Source of the DNA: Chlamydiota bacterium
GTDB taxonomy: Bacteria; Chlamydiota; Chlamydiia; Chlamydiales; Rhabdochlamydiaceae
NCBI GenBank assembly: GCA_023269365.1
Contig: JAHFTN010000036.1
Span: 1 to 11,791 of the forward strand
Length of the DNA stretch: 11,791 nucleotides
Direction: 5' to 3'
This document shows, one piece after another, positions 1 through 5,727 of this stretch. The translations under genes and the position numbers were made by a program. The stretch's first letter is position 1; every line of letters begins with the position of its first letter. A model generated the notes under the pieces. That model did no database searches, was not told the origin of the DNA, and saw only the letters and a program-made list of their open reading frames with translations.

Positions 1-9
1 TTAAAACAG

Positions 10-30
10 GAAGGGGTTTTTAACCCCTTC
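10..30 (-). terminator. Terminator-like hairpin downstream of nadE
   Basis: Nine base pairs (GAAGGGGTT pairing with AACCCCTTC) close a three-base loop of T. On the minus strand the hairpin starts directly after the stop codon of the small open frame at 31-135 and is followed by CTGTTTTAA, so it could end transcription coming from nadE. On the plus strand it is followed by TTATTTT, so it may work in both directions. The stem is clear; the termination role is inferred from position and the T-rich flanks. Confidence 0.6.
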
Positions 31-135
31 TTATTTTAAATAATCTTCCAGTTCGACCGTAGGGAGAACGTCCGAGGACAAATAGACAAGGCATTCGGGC
101 CGAAAATGTGCAAAGTCGAGGTTACAATCTTCTAA
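31..135 (-). other. Small open frame of 34 codons after nadE, possible gene remnant
   Basis: Immediately after the nadE stop (TAG) the minus strand has two consecutive in-frame TAA codons, then 34 open codons ending in TAA at 31-33. The frame begins LEDCNLDFAH and ends VELEDYLK. It has no ATG; the only unusual start would be an internal TTG. Its composition looks protein-like (acidic, mixed hydrophobic), and it ends exactly at a terminator hairpin, as a real gene's 3' end would. It may be the surviving C-terminal end of a gene lost by deletion, or chance. I do not recognise a family. Confidence 0.25.
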
Positions 136-142
136 TTATTAA

Positions 143-1777
143 CTACATCCACTTCTGCGCAATCGGATAGCGACGCCCCACTTTAAAGGCTCTACGGCTC
201 ACGCGGATTCCAGGAGGAGATTGCAGCCGCTTATACTCTGCTAAATGAATTTTGCGCACGAGCTCCTCTACGAGTCCCAGAGGAATCTTTGTATTCTTAG
301 CGATTTCTTCTGGAGAAAGAAATTCCTCCACATAGCCTTCGATGACCTGATCGATCGTCTCGTAGGGAGGAAGGGAATCGCTATCTTTTTGGTTAGAGCG
401 AAGCTCTGCAGAAGGGGACTTGTCTAAAATAGCTTTAGGGATCAGTTCTTGGCGGCGATTGATAAAGTGGCAGAGCTCGTAAACCTGCCCCTTTGTCACA
501 TCGGAAAGGGGGCTTAACCCTCCGCACATATCTCCATACAGGGTGCAATACCCCATCCCCAGTTCACTTTTGTTACTCGTTCCCAATAGCAAATTTCCCT
601 GCTTGTTCGAAAGGGCCATTAGAAGCGTGCCTCGGATGCGCGATTGCACATTCTCCTCTGTGATGGTGGGTCCTTTTTCTTTAAAAAGAGGCCCTAACAC
701 ATCTAAAAACGCCTTGAAAAGAGGCTCGATCGGAAGAAGGAGCGTCTCGATTTCCAGCCGCTCTGCTAACAGCTGGGCATCGGCAATACTCCCCTCCGAG
801 CTGTACCGAGAGGGCATCAAGACAACCAACACATTCTCTTTCCCTAGCGCCTCGACGGCAATGCAGGCGACAAGAGCCGAGTCGATCCCTCCTGAGAGCC
901 CCAGACACCCTTTTTTAAAACCCAACTTATGGAAATAGTCTTGCACTCCAAGGACAAGCGCCTTGTACATATCTTCGGCAGGATCATAAGAAAGGGAGAG
1001 GGGCTGCGTTGGGGCTTTTAGATCAAAGAGGACCTCATCCTCTTCGAATCCTTTAGCCATCTGGACAAGTTCTCCTCGCGCATTCACATAGGGGCTATGC
1101 CCATCGAATACGAGCTGGTCATTCCCTCCTACCTGGCATGCGCCGATGACAGGACACGAGAGGGTTTGAGCACATTTAATAAACACGCGATTGCGCACCT
1201 CCAATTTCTGAGTCCGGTAGGGAGATGCCGACACGTTGATAACAAGGTCGGGTTTCAAAGGGAGAAGTTGCAATACGGGGTCTTTGGGATAATGTGTGTA
1301 GAGACCATCCCCTACATGCTGCCATATGTCTTCACAGATCAAGATCCCCACTCTCATCTCCTTGAAATTCCATATCTGGCTCTCTTTCCCCGGCTCAAAA
1401 TACCGCCGCTCATCGAATACATCGTACGTAGGAAGCAGCTGTTTATCGACAAACCCGAGTAATTTGCCATTTTCAATTACTGCTACACTGTTAAATAAAA
1501 ATTTTTCTGAGTCTGCATTGCTTTTTCGAACGAGTCCCACGAGGACGATGAGGGAAGAAGACGCTTGCCGTATCTGCTCTAAAGCGCGTTGCTGCGCTTC
1601 CACAAAAGAAGGGTGCAAGAGCAAATCTTCTGGCGGATACCCACAAAGAACCAGCTCAGGAAACACCACGAGATCGGCCTTTTGTTGTTTTGCCCTCTCA
1701 ATAGATTGAAGTATTTTTTGGCAATTTTTCTCAATAGCTCCCACAGTGGGGTTCAGCTGAGCCACAAACACGCGCAT
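143..1777 (-). CDS. nadE: Glutamine-dependent NAD(+) synthetase
   Basis: Makes NAD+ from nicotinate adenine dinucleotide, ATP and glutamine in the cytoplasm, the last step of NAD biosynthesis. From the chosen ATG (MRVFVAQLNPTVG) the protein has 544 residues, normal for the two-domain form. The N-terminal nitrilase-type glutaminase domain carries the expected triad: Glu41 in FPEL, Lys112 in DKQLLP and Cys148 in LICEDIW. The synthetase domain starts near residue 270, with the ATP P-loop SGGIDS at 295-300 and, further on, LLGTSNKSELGMGY. The C-terminus RRYPIAQKWM is family-like. The frame stays open 21 codons further upstream, but I chose this start because AGGA lies 8 bases before it and family proteins begin here. 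The gene is divergent from htpG across a 75-bp gap. Confidence 0.95.
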   Translation of the reverse strand: MRVFVAQLNPTVGAIEKNCQKILQSIERAKQQKADLVVFPELVLCGYPPEDLLLHPSFVEAQQRALEQIRQASSSLIVLVGLVRKSNADSEKFLFNSVAVIENGKLLGFVDKQLLPTYDVFDERRYFEPGKESQIWNFKEMRVGILICEDIWQHVGDGLYTHYPKDPVLQLLPLKPDLVINVSASPYRTQKLEVRNRVFIKCAQTLSCPVIGACQVGGNDQLVFDGHSPYVNARGELVQMAKGFEEDEVLFDLKAPTQPLSLSYDPAEDMYKALVLGVQDYFHKLGFKKGCLGLSGGIDSALVACIAVEALGKENVLVVLMPSRYSSEGSIADAQLLAERLEIETLLLPIEPLFKAFLDVLGPLFKEKGPTITEENVQSRIRGTLLMALSNKQGNLLLGTSNKSELGMGYCTLYGDMCGGLSPLSDVTKGQVYELCHFINRRQELIPKAILDKSPSAELRSNQKDSDSLPPYETIDQVIEGYVEEFLSPEEIAKNTKIPLGLVEELVRKIHLAEYKRLQSPPGIRVSRRAFKVGRRYPIAQKWM

Positions 1778-1795
1778 AAAATGCATCCTATGGGA

Positions 1796-1824
1796 TTGAT
1801 TCTTAATTCCCCTTCTTCTACCAT
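1796..1824 (+). promoter_or_regulatory. Candidate promoter of htpG
   Basis: TTGATT at 1796-1801 and TACCAT at 1819-1824 are separated by 17 bp. Each matches four of six bases of the main-sigma consensus. Transcription would start near 1831, leaving a short leader before the AAGGGG ribosome binding site at 1843-1848. No CIRCE element (TTAGCACTC-N9-GAGTGCTAA) is present in the 75-bp divergent gap, so HrcA control at this gap is not supported. Assigned by eye only. Confidence 0.35.
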
Positions 1825-1852
1825 GGTGACCTAATTTCACTTAAGGGGTTTT

Positions 1853-3670
1853 ATGGTTATGGGCACGTTAAAAATTCACACAGAAAATATTCTTCCCATC
1901 ATTAAAAAGTGGCTCTATTCCGACAAAGATATTTTTGTAAGGGAACTCATTTCAAATGCTTGTGATGCCCTCCAAAAATGCCGCACTTTAAGAGAGCATG
2001 GGGAGCTCGAGTGTCCCGATGAGACGCTGCGCATCGATCTAGAGATCGACAAGAAAGAAAACACCCTCATCTTTAAAGATACGGGGATCGGCATGAGTGC
2101 TGATGAAGTGGAAAAATATATCGCGCAAGTCGCTTTTTCCGGAGCTGAAGAATTTGTCAGTAAATACACCTCTCAAAATGAGAAAGATCAGATCATCGGC
2201 CACTTTGGCCTAGGGTTTTACTCCTCTTACATGGTCTCAAAACTCGTCACCATCGATACCCTCTCCTATCGAGAAGGAGCAGAGGCTGCTTTATGGTCTT
2301 GCGACGGCTCCTCTTCTTATACAATGGAAATGGGCAGCCGCAAAGAGCGTGGCACCCAAATCACCCTCTTCATCGACAAAGAAAACGAAGAGTTTTTAGA
2401 AGAGGCAAAAATCCGCTCACTGTTGCAGCAGTACTGTTCCTTTCTTCCCTTTCCCATCTATTTAAACGGCTCTCAGGTCAATAAAAAAGAGCCCCTTTGG
2501 CTCAAGAGCCCCACTGAATGCACAGATAAAGAGTATCTCGATTTTTACCACACCCTCTACCCTCTTGATCAAGATCCCATTTTCTGGATCCATCTCAATG
2601 TCGACTACCCTTTCCATGTCAAGGGGATCCTCTATTTCCCCAAGATCACGCGTCAATTTGACTTTGGGCATAACGCGATTAAACTCTTTTGCAACCGCGT
2701 CTTTGTCTCTGACAACTGTAAAGACCTGATCCCCGACTATCTCATGGTTCTACGCGGAGCGATCGACAGCGCTGACATCCCCTTGAATGTCTCTCGCAGC
2801 ACACTCCAAATGGATCGCACCGTGCGCCAGCTCGCTCAGCACATTTCCAAAAAAGTCTCCGACAGGTTAAGCTCTCTATACAATTTAGAAAAAGAACGAT
2901 TCCTCGCCTGCTGGCCCGACGTCGAGATGATCATTAAGTTAGGTCTACTCCAAGACGACAAGTTCTATGAGCGCTCCAAAGACTTTCTCGTTTGGAAAAA
3001 CACGCAATCTGAATGGACAACTCTTGCCGACTATTTAGAGCGCCACAAAGAAAAGACCCCTGGAAAAATTTTCTATGCGACAGAAGAGAGCCCGATGACC
3101 TCTCTTTATACGCAACAGGGGATAGAAGTGCTCTTTGCGACCTGCATGGTCGACGCTCCCCTGATGAATTTGCTAGAGAGCAAGCTAGATGGGGTCAAGT
3201 TCCAGCGGATCGATGGAGCCATCCACGACACCCTCCTCGATGAGAGCCGCGAAAAAACCCTTCTTGACGCACAAGGGCAAACGGAGAGTTTTAAAATCGC
3301 CTCTCTCATCCGCTCTCAGCTCGATGTGAAAGATCTAAACATCGAGGCCAAGAGCCTCCGCAACGACACCACTCCCGCTCTTCTCATTGTGGATGAAGAG
3401 ATGCGACGTCTGAAAGAAACGATGACCCTTACAAGGCAATCTTTTCCTATAGGATTGCCCTCTAAGAAAACCTTTCTCATCAATACCAATAACAAGCTTA
3501 TCCAAGCGATCGTGCGTCTTCAAGAAAAAGATCCCGCCCTCGCAAAAGAGATGACCCACCATGTCTATGAGCTCTCGCTCCTCTCTCAAAAGGAGATGGA
3601 GCCGCGTGCACTTGGGGCCTTCGTTGCGAGATCCAACCACCTCCTCGAGAAGATGGCCGAGCTGCTTTAA
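1853..3670 (+). CDS. htpG: Molecular chaperone HtpG (bacterial Hsp90)
   Basis: Cytoplasmic ATP-dependent chaperone that works as a homodimer on client proteins, handing over to or from the DnaK system. The 605 residues are close to the usual ~600-630. The N-terminal GHKL ATPase domain shows ELISNACDAL (Glu31, Asn35 and Asp38 region, Mg-ATP binding), DTGIGM (76-81) and the lid/glycine motif GHFGLGFYSSYMV from residue 116. The middle domain (about 215-450) includes CNRVFVSDNCKDLIPDYL and GAIDSADIPLNVSR, both typical of the family. The C-terminal dimerisation region is present to the end. Two ATGs lie close together (1853 and 1859). AAGGGG at 1843-1848 is 4 bases from the first and 10 from the second, so translation could start at either. 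Divergent from nadE; followed at its stop codon by a hairpin. Confidence 0.96.
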   Translation: MVMGTLKIHTENILPIIKKWLYSDKDIFVRELISNACDALQKCRTLREHGELECPDETLRIDLEIDKKENTLIFKDTGIGMSADEVEKYIAQVAFSGAEEFVSKYTSQNEKDQIIGHFGLGFYSSYMVSKLVTIDTLSYREGAEAALWSCDGSSSYTMEMGSRKERGTQITLFIDKENEEFLEEAKIRSLLQQYCSFLPFPIYLNGSQVNKKEPLWLKSPTECTDKEYLDFYHTLYPLDQDPIFWIHLNVDYPFHVKGILYFPKITRQFDFGHNAIKLFCNRVFVSDNCKDLIPDYLMVLRGAIDSADIPLNVSRSTLQMDRTVRQLAQHISKKVSDRLSSLYNLEKERFLACWPDVEMIIKLGLLQDDKFYERSKDFLVWKNTQSEWTTLADYLERHKEKTPGKIFYATEESPMTSLYTQQGIEVLFATCMVDAPLMNLLESKLDGVKFQRIDGAIHDTLLDESREKTLLDAQGQTESFKIASLIRSQLDVKDLNIEAKSLRNDTTPALLIVDEEMRRLKETMTLTRQSFPIGLPSKKTFLINTNNKLIQAIVRLQEKDPALAKEMTHHVYELSLLSQKEMEPRALGAFVARSNHLLEKMAELL

Positions 3671-3693
3671 GTTGCTGTTTCACAGCAACTTAA
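3667..3693 (+). terminator. Hairpin overlapping the htpG stop codon
   Basis: An 11-bp perfect stem (core GTTGCTG / CAGCAAC) with loop TTTCA begins inside the last codons of htpG. There is no T-run after it (AGTAATG follows), so intrinsic termination is not certain. It could instead protect the 3' end of the htpG message. Confidence 0.45.
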
Positions 3694-3702
3694 GTAATGT
3701 GT

Positions 3703-3735
3703 TGACCATTTTAAGCTGACAACTTAAAATGGTCA
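3703..3735. repeat. Perfect 13-bp inverted repeat before the ATPase remnant
   Basis: TGACCATTTTAAG at 3703-3715 is perfectly mirrored at 3723-3735, with a 7-base spacer (CTGACAA). It ends only three bases before the ATG of the degraded gene at 3739, where a ribosome binding site would normally sit. It could be an operator of that lost gene, a second htpG terminator (no T-run), or part of an inserted unit. The symmetry is certain; the role is not. Confidence 0.55.
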
Positions 3736-3738
3736 TAT

Positions 3739-3994
3739 ATGTTCATAGAAAGAGATATCAGCCCCCGTCTTAAAACCGATCAAGGATCCTATGTCCAGAT
3801 CGTCATTGGCCCTCGATGCTAGGCTAGCCATCCACGGAGCTGACCCGCTGCCGCTGCCCCACTCTCTTAAAAATGCTTATCCCCAACTCAAACAAACTAT
3901 TGTCGTTACCTATGGGGGGAAACAAACGTATCTTTCTCAAGAATGTTTGCAGCTCCCCTTAACCGAGTTGACCCCATTTCTACTCGCCTGGTAG
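3739..3994 (+). pseudogene. Degraded DUF4143-type AAA ATPase, ends only
   Basis: A frame from ATG 3739 begins MFIERDI and continues to VQIVIGPR, the usual start of the AAA_14/DUF4143 ATPases, where GPRQ-GKT (Walker A) should follow. Instead it stops at TAG after 27 codons. A different frame ending at TAG 3992-3994 carries the sort of tail these proteins have: SLKNAYPQLKQTIVVTYGG, then LSQECLQLPLTEL. Intact family members are roughly 380-450 residues, so more than 300 internal codons, including the whole nucleotide-binding and DUF4143 core, have been deleted and the ends joined out of frame near 3820-3845. No function is expected. These ATPases are often multicopy and mobile-like in bacterial genomes. 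The stop lies only three bases from the stop of the convergent phosphatase gene. Family assignment is from remembered sequence patterns. Confidence 0.7.
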
Positions 3995-3997
3995 AAA

Positions 3998-5242
3998 TTA
4001 TTCGTATAGTAAGAACAGAGACTCATTACAGCTCGTAGAGCGAGAAGTAGGGGAGGTCTCCCACGAGTCGATGATTTCTCCTTTATTGTTCACAGCTTGA
4101 ACCAATCCCGATTGAGACTTTAAAGTCACCCTACAGACGGCATTGACTTGAGCCCATTTATCTAGATACCACAGCGCCTTGGGTTTTCTTGGATTCACTC
4201 CCCAAGAACCATCTCCCATGTAGACAACCCCGTCGGGATCGATCAGTTCCTTTTTCATCGGGTGGCTTCGTTTATAGGCGTGGTTGTGGTGCTCGAATGC
4301 GGCGTTGAGATGATAGCGCTCGAAAAGAGGGGACCAATGGGATCGAATTTTTTGAGGGGCATTTCCCAGATAGGGGTATACGGAGGGGTATGCCCCTATA
4401 TGATATACCGCTAATTTATAAGAGATATTTTCTCGTGCGGATAGAGCTCTTTTTAACCACTTTGTCTGCTCCCCTTCGATATGGTAGCTATGTCCTGTAT
4501 CTAGCAGAAGAAGCGTCAAATAGTTCCCTACATCTAGAGCTCGGAAGGAAACTCCCTTGTTTGGCAGGGCAAAGAGCTCATAAAACAAAAAGTAGCGAGG
4601 CTTTTGCGCTGGAGAGATCTGTCTAATGTCGTGGTTGCCAAGGACGGGCACGATGGGGATCATCCTCCCATCAGAGGTCACCATCTGCTCTTTCCATTCT
4701 TTAAAAAATCGACGCCAGCGCTTCAGCTCCCAATCCTGATCCCTAAAAAGGGCGCGCGAGTTATTCGTGTAGGCAATATCTCCTCCTACCACGACAAAGG
4801 CGGGATCTTGACGCGCAATCTCTTGATTCATCTTCTTAAATTTAGACAAATAAAAGTAGGCATCCCCACCGATGATAAATTTCATTGGACGATCTAGATT
4901 TTTGGGCAGCGTCTGAAAAAGGTAGGTTTCCTCTCGCTTTCCAAGCTCAAATTGATATTTCGTATCGGGGTCCAACTCATCGAGTTCCACCGTATGCACA
5001 AGCAGATTTGTCTTGTGAATTTTTGTATAAACACCCCCCTGCTCTTGCCACGACTCCTCTCCCATTTTGCGATAAAACACCCTGGAAGCTGGCGCATCCT
5101 CTTTTGTATGCCATTGCACCGTCATCGTCGTCGTAGGGTCATGCATCCATGTTAAATACAGCACAGAAGGGCTTAGAGCTTCAGCAAAAGAGGCCCCTCC
5201 CAAGTAGATCCATCCCAACACTAAACACAATAGTCCCTTCAC
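3998..5242 (-). CDS. Exported purple acid phosphatase-like metallophosphoesterase
   Basis: Probably hydrolyses phosphate monoesters with a two-metal centre outside the cytoplasm. The 414-residue protein starts with a signal peptide (MKGLLCLVLG, then ASFA|EA, cleavage near residue 20). A fibronectin-III-like domain follows (about 24-112; LTWMHDPTTTMTVQW is typical of purple acid phosphatases). The catalytic domain shows the five metal-ligand blocks: GGDAY (Asp127), GGDIAY (Asp155, Tyr158), GNHD (Asn203, His204), AVYH (His281) and HNHAYKR (His319, His321). Tyr158 is the residue that gives true members their purple Fe(III) charge transfer. The start is GTG, with GAGGGG just upstream; the next in-frame Met (residue 33) would remove the signal peptide, so GTG is preferred. 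The substrate is unknown. It converges on the ATPase remnant with a 3-bp gap and no visible terminator. Confidence 0.85.
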   Translation of the reverse strand: MKGLLCLVLGWIYLGGASFAEALSPSVLYLTWMHDPTTTMTVQWHTKEDAPASRVFYRKMGEESWQEQGGVYTKIHKTNLLVHTVELDELDPDTKYQFELGKREETYLFQTLPKNLDRPMKFIIGGDAYFYLSKFKKMNQEIARQDPAFVVVGGDIAYTNNSRALFRDQDWELKRWRRFFKEWKEQMVTSDGRMIPIVPVLGNHDIRQISPAQKPRYFLFYELFALPNKGVSFRALDVGNYLTLLLLDTGHSYHIEGEQTKWLKRALSARENISYKLAVYHIGAYPSVYPYLGNAPQKIRSHWSPLFERYHLNAAFEHHNHAYKRSHPMKKELIDPDGVVYMGDGSWGVNPRKPKALWYLDKWAQVNAVCRVTLKSQSGLVQAVNNKGEIIDSWETSPTSRSTSCNESLFLLYE

Positions 5243-5344
5243 AACCCCTCAAATCTTTCCAGAAGCGCCCGCTCTCCAAGTTTAATTAAACCCGAAGACA
5301 AAGCAACAGGTTTCTTCCCCTATCCCTACAAAAGGGCTTTTTTA
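5243..5344. other. Gap upstream of the phosphatase gene
   Basis: This holds the leader and presumably the promoter of the phosphatase gene on the minus strand, but I see no convincing -35/-10 pair. CCCT...AGGG followed by CTTTTTT (about 5324-5343) is a four-pair stem, too weak to call a terminator. Confidence 0.3.
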
Positions 5345-5522
5345 TTATACACAAACAACTTCAAAAATTGGGTTTCCTCAAGGAGTCGCCCTGAATTTGA
5401 GTCAGGCGCAGCCGGTCCCGAAGCAGCTCAACTTGGAATTTGTTGGGCGATGCAGGGGGACTCAAATTCAGCGGCTGACCTTGCGCCGAGGAAACCCAAC
5501 TTTTGAGGTTGTTTGTGTATAA
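5345..5522. repeat. 178-bp element with 35-bp terminal inverted repeats (MITE-like)
   Basis: The arms at 5345-5379 and 5488-5522 match in 33 of 35 positions as an inverted repeat (outer ends TTATACACAAACAAC / GTTGTTTGTGTATAA). A second perfect 13-bp inverted pair is nested inside: CTGAATTTGAGTC at 5391-5403 and its complement at 5459-5471. GGCGCA (5404-5409) with TGCGCC, and CAGCCG with CGGCTG, offer a competing internal fold. The whole unit could form one long hairpin in DNA or RNA. An open frame of 61 codons crosses it on the minus strand, but I regard that as spurious. The layout resembles a miniature inverted-repeat element or a REP-like intergenic repeat. I see no clear target-site duplication and no transposase. 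Confidence 0.7.
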
Positions 5523-5565
5523 CCCGAGCCCCAAACAGATGATCATCTGTTTGGGGCTCGGGTTA
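5520..5565. repeat. Perfect 46-bp palindrome without spacer
   Basis: Starting with TAACCCGAGCCCC, the sequence is identical to its own reverse complement over 46 bp, centred on GATC (GATGATCATC). It shares its first three bases with the right arm of the neighbouring inverted-repeat element. Neither side has a T-run, so it is not a standard terminator. As DNA it could extrude a cruciform; as RNA it would form a 21-23-bp hairpin. Confidence 0.85.
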
Positions 5566-5727
5566 ATAGGGGGTAGGGTCCCCTTAAAAAGGTAGAAACA
5601 AAAAATCGTAACTCACTTATAATTAACGTGTTAAACTAAATTTCGCTTAATTAAATAATTATTTTAAATAAAAAATTAAATTATGTGGTATAATCAACAG
5701 TACATAAAATAAAAAGAGTAAATAAAA
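5566..5727 (+). promoter_or_regulatory. A+T-rich promoter region with extended -10 (5686-5694)
   Basis: From about 5620 the sequence becomes strikingly A+T-rich. A consensus TATAAT lies at 5689-5694 with TGG directly before it (extended -10, TGnTATAAT). No good -35 is seen at the right distance, which is usual for extended -10 promoters. Transcription would begin near 5701, about 27 bases before the ATG at 5728. The ribosome binding site is weak (AAAAAGAG at about 5710-5718). Confidence 0.6.

Noticed and set aside
1097..1834. Several plus-strand open frames inside nadE, including one of 127 codons
   Set aside because: They are antisense shadows of a well-conserved gene; no ribosome binding sites or protein-like domains.
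1778..1852. CIRCE/HrcA operator before htpG
   Set aside because: No TTAGCACTC-N9-GAGTGCTAA or close variant in the gap.
5324..5343. Terminator with CCCT...AGGG and CTTTTTT
   Set aside because: Four-pair stem is too weak, and no plus-strand gene lies upstream that needs it.
5361..5546. Open frame of 61 codons on the minus strand across the inverted-repeat element
   Set aside because: Its start lies in the centre of the palindrome, it has no ribosome binding site, and its sequence is dictated by the repeat arms. More likely a by-product of the element than a gene.
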